24,184 nt of DNA from DATBRG01 sp036560445 (GCA_036560445.1 DATBRG010000028.1:1-24184); one strand, 5' to 3'. Positions 14,717 to 24,003 are shown, counted from the stretch's first letter. Numbers and translations: made by a program. The notes: generated by a model from the sequence alone, not told the origin.

Positions 14717-17700
14717 TCATGTCCCCATGCTTACTATCGCCGGCTGGCGGGCAAAGTGCTGGCGCCACCAGATACTGAGCCGGTCAAGATAAAGATAGAC
14801 TACCGGTGTGGTGTAAAGCGTGAGCATCTGGCTAACAATCAAACCGCCGACAATCGATATGCCAAGTGGCTGGCGCAGCTCATAACCTTCACCGATGCCG
14901 AGTGCCAGCGGCAATGCCCCGAGCATCGCAGCCATGGTAGTCATCATGATAGGCCGGAAGCGCAATAGGCATGCCTGATATATGGCCTCACGCGGACTGA
15001 TGCCCTGGCTGCGCTCGGCATGGATGGCAAAATCGATCATCATGATGGCGTTTTTCTTGACGATACCTATCAGCAAAATCACCCCTATCATCGCCATGAT
15101 GTTGAATTCCCCGCCAAATAGCAGCAAGGCAAGAATAGCGCCGACACCAGCGGATGGTAAGGTAGAAAGAATAGTCAACGGGTGGATGTAGCTCTCATAG
15201 AGAATCCCCAGCACAATATAGACCGTAAGCAATGCCGCCAAAATCAGCCACGGCTGGCTACTCAATGACTCCTGGAACACCTTGGCGGTGCCTTGGAAGC
15301 TGCCACGCACCGTCGCTGGTACACCGATGCTGACAAATGCACTATCAATAGCCTCGGTAGCTTTTGATAACGATATGCCAGGCTTGAGATTGAAAGAAAT
15401 GGTCGAGGCAGCAAACTGGCCCTGATGGTTCACTGCCAAAGGCGTGGTCCCGGCCTCGAAATGGCTGATGGACATCAGCGGTACCTGCGCACCACTGGAC
15501 GAAGTCACATAAACATCGCGCAACGCTTCAGGGCTTTGCCAGTATTGCGGTGCGACTTCCATGATGACGTAATATTGATTGAGCGGCGCATAGATGGTCG
15601 ACACCTGGCGCTGGCCAAAGGCGGCATTCAATGTGGAATCTATCTGCTTGATACTGATGCCCAATCTCGCCGCTGCATCGCGATCTATGGTCAGCACGGT
15701 GGCGTAGCCCTTATCCTGTTCATCCGTATTGACGTCAGCAAGCTCAGGCAGTTTACTAAGCACATCTGTAATACGCGGCTGCCAATTGCGTAGCTCGTTG
15801 AGGTCGTCGGCCTGCAGGGTGTACTGGTATTGCGCATTACCCTGGCGGCCACCCATGCGAATATCCTGCACCGGCTGCAAGAACAGGCTAGCCCCCGGCT
15901 CCCGCCCGAGCTTCGGGCGCAAGCGCGCGATGACTTCGTCGGCGGAAATCTTACGAACCGACTGCGGTTTCAGCGAGACAAACATGAAGCCGGTATTACG
16001 CTGTCCACCGCCAATAAAACCAACAACGTTTTCCACCGCCGGGTCTTTCTGCACAATGCGAATGAAATCGGCAAGCTTCTGCCGCATAGCCTGGAAAGAG
16101 ATGCCTTGGTCAGCCTGGATTGCGCCTGACAGACGGCCGGTATCCTGCTGCGGGAAGAAACCCTTGGGTACGATGACGTAGAGATAAACATTGAGACAGA
16201 CCGTTAACAACAGGACCACGAGCGTAATGAAACTATGGCGCAACACCACATCCAGAGAGCGGCGGTAGGCATTCAACAGGCCGTTGAAACATGCCTCGCC
16301 AAAACGTGCCAAACGGCCTGGTTTCACATCCTCGGGCTGTTTTTTCAGCAAGCGTGCACACATGGCTGGAGTAGCCGTAAGCGAAACCAGTAGCGAAACC
16401 GCCACGGCCACCGCCAGCACCACGGCAAACTCGCGCAATAACCGGCCAACGATGCCCCCCATCAGCAACAGTGGCAGGAATACTGCAACCAGTGACAAGC
16501 TCATGGAAATAACCGTGAATGCCACCTCACGCGTACCCTTGATAGCAGCCTGGAAAGGCGACTCGCCGTTCTCGATATGGCGCGATACGTTCTCCAGCAC
16601 CACAATCGCATCATCCACCACAAAACCTGTGGCGACGGTGAGTGCCATCAACGATAGGTTATCCAGGCTGTAACCACACAAATACATCACACCAAAGGTG
16701 CCAATCAGCGACACAGGAACCGCCACAGTGGGGATCAGCGTAGCACGTGCATTGCGCAGGAACACGAATACCACCATGATGACCAGGCCTATGGAGACCA
16801 TCAAGGTCAGCTCGACATCGTGCACTGAGGCACGAATGGTCGGTGTGCGGTCTATCACGATGGTGGTGTCAATGGCACTGGGGATGGACGCTTTGAGTTG
16901 TGGCAACTCAGCGCGGATGCGGTCTACGGTGTCAATGATATTGGCGCCTGGCTGGCGGCGTATCTGCAAAAGTACCGCGGGCTTGCCGTTGGATAAGCCC
17001 TCGTTGCGCAAATCCTGCACCGAATCCGTCACCTCAGCCACATCAGCCAGGCGTACAGCAGCGTTGTTGCGGTATGAAATGATCAGCGGCAGATATTCCT
17101 TCGCAGTATGCGCCTGATCATTGGCATAAATCTGCCAGCGGCGGTCGCCTTCTTCCAGTATGCCCTTGGGTCGGTTGGCGTTGGTTGAGGCAATCGCATT
17201 GCTGACATCGCTCATGGCAATGCCGTATTTGTTCAGCGCTGTCGGGTTCAATTCCACTCGTACTGCCGGTAAAGAGCTACCGCCGACGCTGACCTGCCCT
17301 ACTCCCTTTACTTGCGACAGCTTTTGCGCCAGCACGGTAGATGCGGCATCGTAGAGAGCGCCCTGCGTAATGCTGTCGGAAGTAAGCGCCAGAATCATGA
17401 TGGGCGCATCGGCCGGGTTTACCTTGTGGTAAGTCGGATTGGTCGGCAAACCAGTAGGTAATAATGTACGGGCAGCATTGATGGCAGCCTGCACGTCACG
17501 CGCGGCGCCATTGATATTACGGTTGAGGTCAAACTGCAAAATGATTCGCGTAGAGCCGAGCGAGCTCGAAGATGTCATCTCGTTGAGGCCAGCAATACGG
17601 CCTAGTGAGCGTTCCAGTGGGGTCGCTACGGCTGTCGCCATGGTTTCCGGGCTGGCTCCCGGTAAATTGGCTTCTACGGAAATCGTCGGGAAATCCACCT

Positions 17701-17815
17701 GCGGTAAAGGTGCTACCGGCAGCAAATTAAAAGCCACAGCACCTGCCAGCGTAATTGCCAGCGTCAGCAGGCTGGTGGCAACTGGACGATGGATGAAAAT
17801 GCCAGAAAAACTCAT
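14717..17815 (-). CDS. mdtC: RND efflux pump subunit, MdtC-like
   Basis: 1032 residues, full length. An inner-membrane proton-driven drug exporter of the HAE-RND family: a first TM helix, large periplasmic loop, TM2-6, a second loop and TM7-12. The TM4 proton-relay pair Asp401-Asp402 sits in GFVVDDAIVVLENVSRH, and the TM10 lysine in IVKKNAIMMIDFAIHAE. In E. coli MdtB and MdtC form a B2C heterotrimer, and the same is expected here. Its ATGA start overlaps the mdtB stop by 4 nt (17812-17815). The ortholog call rests on gene order and on the MdtC-like IFIHRPVATSLLTLAITLAG N-terminus. Both relay acidic residues are present, so this copy is not obviously inactive. Confidence 0.93.
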   Translation of the reverse strand: MSFSGIFIHRPVATSLLTLAITLAGAVAFNLLPVAPLPQVDFPTISVEANLPGASPETMATAVATPLERSLGRIAGLNEMTSSSSLGSTRIILQFDLNRNINGAARDVQAAINAARTLLPTGLPTNPTYHKVNPADAPIMILALTSDSITQGALYDAASTVLAQKLSQVKGVGQVSVGGSSLPAVRVELNPTALNKYGIAMSDVSNAIASTNANRPKGILEEGDRRWQIYANDQAHTAKEYLPLIISYRNNAAVRLADVAEVTDSVQDLRNEGLSNGKPAVLLQIRRQPGANIIDTVDRIRAELPQLKASIPSAIDTTIVIDRTPTIRASVHDVELTLMVSIGLVIMVVFVFLRNARATLIPTVAVPVSLIGTFGVMYLCGYSLDNLSLMALTVATGFVVDDAIVVLENVSRHIENGESPFQAAIKGTREVAFTVISMSLSLVAVFLPLLLMGGIVGRLLREFAVVLAVAVAVSLLVSLTATPAMCARLLKKQPEDVKPGRLARFGEACFNGLLNAYRRSLDVVLRHSFITLVVLLLTVCLNVYLYVIVPKGFFPQQDTGRLSGAIQADQGISFQAMRQKLADFIRIVQKDPAVENVVGFIGGGQRNTGFMFVSLKPQSVRKISADEVIARLRPKLGREPGASLFLQPVQDIRMGGRQGNAQYQYTLQADDLNELRNWQPRITDVLSKLPELADVNTDEQDKGYATVLTIDRDAAARLGISIKQIDSTLNAAFGQRQVSTIYAPLNQYYVIMEVAPQYWQSPEALRDVYVTSSSGAQVPLMSISHFEAGTTPLAVNHQGQFAASTISFNLKPGISLSKATEAIDSAFVSIGVPATVRGSFQGTAKVFQESLSSQPWLILAALLTVYIVLGILYESYIHPLTILSTLPSAGVGAILALLLFGGEFNIMAMIGVILLIGIVKKNAIMMIDFAIHAERSQGISPREAIYQACLLRFRPIMMTTMAAMLGALPLALGIGEGYELRQPLGISIVGGLIVSQMLTLYTTPVVYLYLDRLSIWWRQHFARQPAIVSMGT

Positions 17816-20800
17816 GGCAGGCGGCCAGCCTCTTCAGCAGGCGCATGGCCGTGAGCCTGACGCCAAGCAGCGACGCGCGTCGCCAAGCGGTCGAAAGCCA
17901 GGTAGACAACCGGTGTAGTGAACAAGGTCAATGCCTGGCTGACGATGAGGCCACCCACCATGGTCAGGCCTAACGGATGGCGCAGCTCCGAGCCGACACC
18001 AGTGCCCAGCATCAAGGGTAAAGCCGCCAGTAGTGCCGCCATGGTCGTCATCAGTATCGGCCGTAGACGCAGCAGGCAGGCCTGGTAGATGGCCTCACGC
18101 GCCGACATGCCTTCACGTTGTGCTTCCAGCGCGAAATCGATCATCATGATGCCGTTCTTCTGCACAATGCCGATGAGCAGGATGATGCCGATAATGCCAA
18201 CAATACCGAGGTCATTGCCGGAAAGGATCAATGCCAATAGCGCACCGATACCCGCCGATGGCAGTGTGGAGAGGATAGTAACTGGATGGATGTAACTCTC
18301 ATAAAGCACACCCAGTACGATATACATAGTGACGATAGCAGCCAGGATTAATAGCAACTGGTTAGCCAATGAAGAACGGAAAGCCGTGGTCGCCCCCTGG
18401 AACACCACGCGTGTACTCTGCGGCAACCCTATCTGCTGCTGTGCGGCTTCAATCTCATTGACCGCGGCACTGAGTGAAACACCGGGGGCCAAGTTAAACG
18501 AGATATTAGCGGCAGGGAATTGCCCCAGATGATTGATCACTAGCGGTGCTTCATGCTCGCTGATCTTGGCGATGGCACTGAGTGGCACCTGGCCACCGGT
18601 TACCGTGCCACTGCTGCCGCTAGTACTAGCTCTGACATAAATACCATTGAGTGCATCCAGCCCTTTACGGAATTCGGGCGCCACTTCAAGCACTACACGA
18701 TACTGGTTGGATTGCGTAAAGATGTTCGAGATCAGGCGTTGGCCAAAAGCGTTATAAAGCGCGTTATCAATAGCCGCCGTAGTGATGCCCAAGCGCCCAG
18801 CTGCATCGCGGTCTATCTCCAGATAGGCCTGCAGGCCGGTGCTCTGCAGATCGCTGGCAACATCCTTGAGCAATGGCGATTGCTGCAAACGCTGCAGCAT
18901 ATTGCCTACGCTGGTTCCCAGCGTGTCGAAATCGGCATCCTGCATCATGAACTGGTACTGGCTGCGGCTGATACGGTCTTCAATCGTCAGGTCCTGCACC
19001 GGCTGCATATAGAGCGTGATACCGCTAACCTCGGCCAGTTTTTCATGTAAGCGTTTCATCACGCCTTCAACGTTATCTGCACGCTTGGATTTTGGTTTAA
19101 GGTTGATGAGCATACGCCCGGTATTGAGCGTGGTATTGCTGCCATCAATACCGATAAAAGACGACAGGCTATCCACTGCCGGGTCCTTGAGGACGACATC
19201 TGCCAGTGCTTGCTGGCGCTCAGCCATAGCAGCAAAAGAAATGGTTTGAGGTGCTTCGGAAATAGCTTGGATTACTCCAGTATCCTGCACTGGGAAAAAG
19301 CCTTTAGGTACAGTGCTGTACATCAGCACAGCCAGCACCAGCACACCAACGGCAACCAGCAACGTCAATGGTTGATGGTCAAGCACACGTGTCAGCAAGC
19401 TACCGTAGCTCTGTGTGATGCGCTCAATAAAATCCCCGGCGGCGTTGTAAAAACGGCTACGTTCGGTTTTGGGCCTGTGTCGCAGCAAGCGTGCACACAT
19501 CATCGGCGTTAGCGTTAGCGATACAACGGCAGAAATCAGGATAGCGACCGCCAGTGTAATAGCGAACTCACGGAACAACCGTCCAACCACGTCGCCCATG
19601 AATAGTAGCGGAATCAGCACAGCAATCAGGGAGAAAGTCAGCGAGATGATAGTGAAGCCAATCTGCCTGGAACCTTTGAGCGCGGCTTCCAGCGGCGGCT
19701 CACCTTTTTCTATGTAGCGCGAAATATTCTCGATCATGACTACTGCATCATCCACCACAAAACCGGTCGCAATGGTCAGTGCCATCAGCGTCAGGTTATT
19801 GATGCTGAAATTAGCGAGGTACATCAGGCCGAAAGTTCCGACCAACGAGAGCGGTACTGCCACACTAGGGATCAAAGTGGCTGGAAGATTACGCAGGAAC
19901 AGGAAAATCACCATGACCACCAGCGCCACAGACAGTAGCAGCTCAAACTGCACATCCTTAACTGAGGCGCGGATAGTAGTGGTGCGGTCTGTCAGCACAC
20001 TGACTTCGATAGCGCCAGGCAGGGAGCCCTGCAATTGCGGCAGCAACTGTTTAATGCGGTCAACCACCTCAATGACATTGGCACCAGGCTGGCGCTGAAT
20101 GTTAAGTATGATGGCCGGATCACGGTTGGCCCAGGCAGCAAGGTGAATATTCTCGGCATCATCCACCACATTAGCCACATCACCCAGCCTGATAGGGCCA
20201 CCATTGCGGTAAGCAACCACTAACTGACTATACTCTTGCGGCGTCCTGATCTGGTCATTCGCATCGATAGTAGAAGCGCGCGTAGGCCCATCGAAACTGC
20301 CTTTAGCTTGGCTCAGATTGGAGTTGCTGATGGAGGTACGCAAATCTTCCAGTGTGAGCCCATACGCCGCCAACGCCTTGGGGTTAGCCTGCACACGAAC
20401 TGCCGGGCGCTGACCGCCGCTGATAGTGACAAGGCCAACGCCAGACAACTGCGAAATCTTTTGAGCTAATCGCGTATCTGCGAGGTCTTCTACCTTGGTC
20501 AAGGGGATAGTCTTGGAGGTAAGGCCCAGTGTCAGGATAGGCGCATCAGCAGGATTAACCTTGCTGTAAACCGGTGGTGTCGGCAGATCCTGAGGTAAGA
20601 AGTTGCCACCAGCATTGATGGCCGCCTGCACTTGCTGCTCGGCCACATCTAGGCTCACACTAAGGCTGAATTGCAAGGTAATCACAGAGGCGCCACCGGA
20701 GCTGGTGGAAGACATCTGGTTAAGCCCAGGCATCTGGCCGAATTGCCGCTCCAGCGGTGCGGTGATGGAAGAAGTTACGACATCCGGGCTGGCGCCTGGG

Positions 20801-20952
20801 TACAAGGTGACGACTTGTATAGTCGGGTAATCCACCTCCGGTAGAGCCGATAGAGGCAACAGGCGATAAGCAAGGATACCGGAAAGTAGAATCGCGACCA
20901 TGAGCAGCGTGGTCGCTACCGGCCGCAGGATGAACAGGCGCGAGGGATTCAT
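17812..20952 (-). CDS. mdtB: RND efflux pump subunit, MdtB-like
   Basis: 1046 residues. The N-terminus RLFILRPVATTLLMVAILLSG and the segment VDYPTIQVVTLYPGASPDV are nearly those of E. coli MdtB. The TM4 proton relay Asp401-Asp402 lies in GFVVDDAVVMIENISRY, and the TM10 lysine in IVQKNGIMMIDFALEAQ. It is an inner-membrane RND transporter, the likely partner of MdtC in a mixed trimer, fed by MdtA and the outer-membrane factor encoded downstream. It overlaps both neighbours by 4 nt (ATGA at 20949-20952 and 17812-17815), so mdtA-mdtB-mdtC are translationally coupled. E. coli MdtBC exports bile salts, novobiocin and related compounds; the substrate here is unknown. Confidence 0.95.
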   Translation of the reverse strand: MNPSRLFILRPVATTLLMVAILLSGILAYRLLPLSALPEVDYPTIQVVTLYPGASPDVVTSSITAPLERQFGQMPGLNQMSSTSSGGASVITLQFSLSVSLDVAEQQVQAAINAGGNFLPQDLPTPPVYSKVNPADAPILTLGLTSKTIPLTKVEDLADTRLAQKISQLSGVGLVTISGGQRPAVRVQANPKALAAYGLTLEDLRTSISNSNLSQAKGSFDGPTRASTIDANDQIRTPQEYSQLVVAYRNGGPIRLGDVANVVDDAENIHLAAWANRDPAIILNIQRQPGANVIEVVDRIKQLLPQLQGSLPGAIEVSVLTDRTTTIRASVKDVQFELLLSVALVVMVIFLFLRNLPATLIPSVAVPLSLVGTFGLMYLANFSINNLTLMALTIATGFVVDDAVVMIENISRYIEKGEPPLEAALKGSRQIGFTIISLTFSLIAVLIPLLFMGDVVGRLFREFAITLAVAILISAVVSLTLTPMMCARLLRHRPKTERSRFYNAAGDFIERITQSYGSLLTRVLDHQPLTLLVAVGVLVLAVLMYSTVPKGFFPVQDTGVIQAISEAPQTISFAAMAERQQALADVVLKDPAVDSLSSFIGIDGSNTTLNTGRMLINLKPKSKRADNVEGVMKRLHEKLAEVSGITLYMQPVQDLTIEDRISRSQYQFMMQDADFDTLGTSVGNMLQRLQQSPLLKDVASDLQSTGLQAYLEIDRDAAGRLGITTAAIDNALYNAFGQRLISNIFTQSNQYRVVLEVAPEFRKGLDALNGIYVRASTSGSSGTVTGGQVPLSAIAKISEHEAPLVINHLGQFPAANISFNLAPGVSLSAAVNEIEAAQQQIGLPQSTRVVFQGATTAFRSSLANQLLLILAAIVTMYIVLGVLYESYIHPVTILSTLPSAGIGALLALILSGNDLGIVGIIGIILLIGIVQKNGIMMIDFALEAQREGMSAREAIYQACLLRLRPILMTTMAALLAALPLMLGTGVGSELRHPLGLTMVGGLIVSQALTLFTTPVVYLAFDRLATRVAAWRQAHGHAPAEEAGRLP

Positions 20953-22229
20953 GAAGCGCTCCGCTGGTGGCGTGCCCCTTCCCTGTTATGCGCTTTACCG
21001 CCGGGTTTTTCTGTTGCATCACTACCGCCGGCAGCTGAATTACGCGGAACTGCAAGCTTCACTTTGGCGCCGTCGCGCAACTTGTCGGCACCATCAGTAA
21101 CCACCATGTCTCCAATGTTCAACCCACTAAGAATAGAGACACTCTCGCCATCGGCATTACCGACCTTGACCGGCTGCAGCCTGACTGACTCGTTATTCAC
21201 TATCACATAAGCGTAATCGCCATTCCTGCCGCGCTGTATGGCAGCTACCGGGACAACAACCGCCTCTTTTTGCACATCCACCAGCATTTTGATATTCACA
21301 AACTGGTTGGGAAACAGCGTGGCATCATCATTCTTGAATTCGGCACGCAACTTGATGGTGCCAGTGGTGGTATCGATCTGGTTGTCGGAAGTGAGCAAGT
21401 TGCCACTGGCTAGTTTTAGCTTCTGCCCACGATCAAATGCCTCTACCTGCAAGGGTGTACCTGTTTTGGTATGCTGTGTAACGGCAGGCAAATCATCTTC
21501 CGGGATATTGAACAAGACAGTAATAGGCTGCAGCTGGGTAATGGTGACTATGCCATTGGTATCTGAACTGTGGATCATATTGCCAGGATCGACCTGGCGC
21601 AGGCCAACACGGCCGCTGATAGGTGCCATGATGCGTGCATAGCTGAGTTGTAGTTTAGCGTTATCTACCTGTGCCTGATCTACCGCCAGCGCGGCGTGGT
21701 ACTGGCGAACCAGCGATTCCTGCGTATCCGCTTGCTGCTTGGAGATAGAATCCTGTGCCAGCAGGGTTTTATAGCGCTCCAGGTCGATTTGTGTGTTCTC
21801 CAGCAATGCCTTGTCTTTAGCCAGCTGGGCACTAACTTGCGCCAGCTGTACCTCAAATGGCCTTGGGTCTATCTGCGCCAAAAGGTCGCCAGCTTTGACC
21901 ATCTGCCCTTCGCGGAAATAGAGGTTAAGCAGTTGCCCATCTACCCGGGCTTTAACCGTAACTGAATTACGCGAAGTCACTGTGCCGAGTGCATCCTGAT
22001 AGACATTGATGTCACGCTTAACGGCCGTAGCTACCGACACCGGTACAGGTCGGGATCTGGCATCAGACTTCAAATTCGCACTGGCTTTCTGGCTTGCCTG
22101 GTAATGCATCACTCCCCATACCAGAGCAACGATCGCAATGAGCAAAAGTGGCCATATCCATATTTTTCCGGATGATTTTTTCGCCAAGCCTGTTGCAGAT
22201 ACTTGGCGTTTATCCTGATTATTGGTCAT
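20949..22229 (-). CDS. mdtA: RND efflux periplasmic adaptor, MdtA-like
   Basis: 426 residues. A single N-terminal membrane segment (about 24-44, IWPLLLIAIVALVWGVMHY) anchors it. Then come a lipoyl/biotinyl half (VTVKARVDGQLLNLYFREGQMV), an alpha-hairpin (about 130-200), the second lipoyl half (ARIMAPISGRVGLRQVDPGN), and beta-barrel and membrane-proximal domains. The C-terminal tail is charged and low in complexity (about 400-426). The adaptor joins the RND trimer to the outer-membrane duct. The start ATG has AGGA about 8 nt upstream. First gene of the four-gene efflux operon; the promoter must lie in 22230-22506, divergent from the DUF3147-type gene. Confidence 0.95.
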   Translation of the reverse strand: MTNNQDKRQVSATGLAKKSSGKIWIWPLLLIAIVALVWGVMHYQASQKASANLKSDARSRPVPVSVATAVKRDINVYQDALGTVTSRNSVTVKARVDGQLLNLYFREGQMVKAGDLLAQIDPRPFEVQLAQVSAQLAKDKALLENTQIDLERYKTLLAQDSISKQQADTQESLVRQYHAALAVDQAQVDNAKLQLSYARIMAPISGRVGLRQVDPGNMIHSSDTNGIVTITQLQPITVLFNIPEDDLPAVTQHTKTGTPLQVEAFDRGQKLKLASGNLLTSDNQIDTTTGTIKLRAEFKNDDATLFPNQFVNIKMLVDVQKEAVVVPVAAIQRGRNGDYAYVIVNNESVRLQPVKVGNADGESVSILSGLNIGDMVVTDGADKLRDGAKVKLAVPRNSAAGGSDATEKPGGKAHNREGARHQRSAS

Positions 22230-22338
22230 GAAAAAATCCTGATAGTTAAAACTACTGATCGAAAACTGATGGTCTTACTCGGCACTTTGGCCAGGTTCAA
22301 GCTGGAGCTTAATCGCAAATACCTTAAATTGCTAAGTC

Positions 22339-22358
22339 GTTACAAAATGATACGTGCA
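22339..22358. promoter_or_regulatory. Degenerate 10-bp tandem repeat upstream of mdtA
   Basis: GTTACAAAAT followed by GATACGTGCA, two 10-bp units resembling the GATACAAA units at 11041-11060. It lies about 110 nt upstream of the mdtA ATG. On the minus strand it overlaps a possible -35 TTGTAA (22341-22346). The rest of the 277-nt gap (22230-22506) shows only a 12-nt palindrome (22299-22310) and no further clear element. Weak candidate operator. Confidence 0.25.
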
Positions 22359-22506
22359 ATAAGGTACTGATTATGCACATTCCAACCCCACCTTTGGGTA
22401 TTGATTGCAGGCATTAGGTTCCCTGAATCTTGGAGTTCCGTTTTAATGCGATATAGACTTGCGGAGGTTATATACTCTTAATACAACACGCTTGGGGAAA
22501 CAAGAT

Positions 22507-22857
22507 ATGCAATATCTCATCATGAAATACCTGGTGACTGCCGGTATGGTAGTGCTGGTGTCTGAATTGGCCAAACGCAGCGACCGTTTGGGTGGTTTTA
22601 TAGCCGCATTGCCTTTGGTAACGGTACTGACTTTGATCTGGCTTTATGTCGAGGAGCAGCCCATGAGCAAGATCAGCAACCACGCCTACTATACTTTCTG
22701 GTACGTGATCCCTACCCTGCCGATGTTCTTGCTGTTTCCCTACTTACTGGAAAAACTCGGCTTCTGGTTTGCGCTAGTGAGCAGCGCAATCTTCACCATT
22801 GTGCTATTTGCTATTTATGCGTTAGCGTTAAAACGTTTTGGCATTAACCTGCTTTAG
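22507..22857 (+). CDS. Small inner-membrane protein, DUF3147-like
   Basis: 116 residues with four hydrophobic segments at about residues 3-17, 24-42, 58-80 and 83-107. Visible text such as KYLVTAGMVVLVSELAKRSDRLGGFIAALPLVTVL resembles the DUF3147 family of small bacterial membrane proteins, which has no known function. The start at 22507 is preferred because GGGGA lies about 9 nt upstream; the frame is open to an earlier ATG at 22459 that would add a charged leader before the first membrane segment. Transcribed divergently from mdtA and ends stop-on-stop with lpxO (22854-22857). Confidence 0.8.
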   Translation: MQYLIMKYLVTAGMVVLVSELAKRSDRLGGFIAALPLVTVLTLIWLYVEEQPMSKISNHAYYTFWYVIPTLPMFLLFPYLLEKLGFWFALVSSAIFTIVLFAIYALALKRFGINLL

Positions 22858-23768
22858 AGATAGATAATCAGCGCAACGGCAGCAATGATCAAGCCGAACT
22901 TGACCACGTAATAGGTAGGTCGGCTCCATTTCTTGAGCCGACGGCGATATTGCCCGGCCAGCCAGACAAAACGGAATACCTTGTTAATGCCACCAGTTTG
23001 GTCGCCAGTCTCATTGGGGGAGCTGGCGGCTGTCATCATGGTACGTCCTAGCCAGCGATTTACAGCCTGGGCCCAGCCAAATTTCATCGGGCGTTCAATA
23101 TCGCAAAGCAGGATGATGCGATTAGCGTCAGTGTTGTTCTGCGCACTATGGATGAAGGTTTCATCAAATAGCACACCCTCGCCATCGCGCCAGCTGTAAC
23201 GCTCACCGTTCACTTCGATAAAGCACCGATCATCATTAGGCGTGATCAGGCCCAAGTGATAACGTAACGAGCCTGCGTATGGGTCACGATGGCGGTTAAG
23301 CTTTCCCTCTGGGGGTAATTCAGTAAACATGGCTGCTTTCACCGTCGGCAGGGTTTGCAATAGCGCTACGGTCTTTGGGCAGAACTGGGCCGCTGATGGG
23401 TGACTGGCTTCATACCACTTTAAGTAAAAGCGCTTCCACCCAGCCTTGAAGAAGGAATTGAAACCGGCGTCATCATTTTTCTCGGCGGCTTTGATCTTTT
23501 GTAGCTCCTGCAGATTCAGCACCTCGTCCCGGATCATCTGCCAGTTCGCCTGCAATACCTTTAGGTCATCAAAATTACTTAGGTCCAGATAGGGCTTAGC
23601 GGTAGGCACTCGCGAAAATGCGTACATGAAGATATTGATCGGTGATACCACAGATGAATGATCGAACAGTTGCCGGAAGAAAGGCAACCGGATTCTGCCG
23701 CGGAAATGGATGTATAGAATCGAAAAAATATAAATGGCAACTATCGCCCACTTCACACTAAAACCCAT
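22854..23768 (-). CDS. lpxO: LpxO-like lipid A 2-hydroxylase (aspartyl/asparaginyl beta-hydroxylase family)
   Basis: 304 residues. The Fe(II)/2-oxoglutarate dioxygenase core shows the HxD...H triad at His160, Asp162 (NRHRDPYAGSLRYHLGL) and His207 (DETFIHSAQNN), with Arg217 suited to bind 2-oxoglutarate. One membrane segment lies at each end (about 5-22 and 285-304), matching membrane-bound LpxO rather than the soluble BlpX/AspH types. Whole stretches such as GFNSFFKAGWKRFYLKWYE and WRDGEGVLFDET follow LpxO closely. LpxO adds a 2-OH group to a secondary acyl chain of lipid A at the inner membrane in an O2-dependent step. It lies between the DUF3147-type gene and the xoxF terminator and is transcribed on its own. 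Its ribosome-binding site is weak. Confidence 0.88.
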   Translation of the reverse strand: MGFSVKWAIVAIYIFSILYIHFRGRIRLPFFRQLFDHSSVVSPINIFMYAFSRVPTAKPYLDLSNFDDLKVLQANWQMIRDEVLNLQELQKIKAAEKNDDAGFNSFFKAGWKRFYLKWYEASHPSAAQFCPKTVALLQTLPTVKAAMFTELPPEGKLNRHRDPYAGSLRYHLGLITPNDDRCFIEVNGERYSWRDGEGVLFDETFIHSAQNNTDANRIILLCDIERPMKFGWAQAVNRWLGRTMMTAASSPNETGDQTGGINKVFRFVWLAGQYRRRLKKWSRPTYYVVKFGLIIAAVALIIYL

Positions 23769-23864
23769 GCTGATTGCTCTCGTAATGACTTGCTTTGAAT
23801 ATGACTGATTTGACCTGAACAGTAACTTGCATCACTCAGGCGCTGGAGTCAAAGGAATTAATAC

Positions 23865-23879
23865 TATTTTGCCAAAATA
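23865..23879. promoter_or_regulatory. Perfect 15-nt palindrome upstream of lpxO
   Basis: TATTTTG-C-CAAAATA, exact arms of 7 nt around one base, about 97 nt before the lpxO ATG and just beyond the xoxF terminator. A one-base centre and AT-rich arms suggest a dimer-binding operator. Regulator unknown. Confidence 0.35.
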
Positions 23880-23919
23880 ATCACTTTTCCCAAAGCTCAC
23901 TATTCCAAAATTAAAGGCG

Positions 23920-23952
23920 AAAAAAAGCCCCTGCTCAAATATTGAGCAGGGG
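23920..23952 (-). terminator. Rho-independent terminator downstream of xoxF
   Basis: Read on the minus strand, CCCCTGCTCAA pairs perfectly with TTGAGCAGGGG (11 bp, three-base loop; 23928-23952) and is followed after one base by a run of seven T (complement of 23920-23926). A textbook terminator that isolates lpxO from xoxF transcription. Confidence 0.93.
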
Positions 23953-23959
23953 ACCTTAG

Positions 23960-23988
23960 TATCAAATCCCTATGGAGTAAATTTGATA
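23960..23988 (-). repeat. Inverted repeat in the xoxF 3' region
   Basis: TATCAAAT (23960-23967) and ATTTGATA (23981-23988) form an 8-bp stem with a 13-base loop, between the stem at 24004-24028 and the terminator. AT-rich, probably weak alone. Confidence 0.4.
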
Positions 23989-24003
23989 ATAAAACTTTGT
24001 AGT

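Noticed and set aside
17439..17918. 159-codon and other long plus-strand frames opposite mdtB and mdtC
   Set aside because: They lie fully antisense to conserved RND coding sequence, have low-complexity composition and no ribosome-binding site or recognisable motif.
22299..22310. 12-nt palindrome AAGCT-GG-AGCTT upstream of mdtA
   Set aside because: Short, near-restriction-site-like symmetry expected by chance in several kb; no second feature supports it.
22459..22506. Upstream start for the DUF3147-type protein
   Set aside because: Adds a 16-residue charged leader before the first membrane helix and lacks a ribosome-binding site; 22507 has GGGGA at suitable distance.
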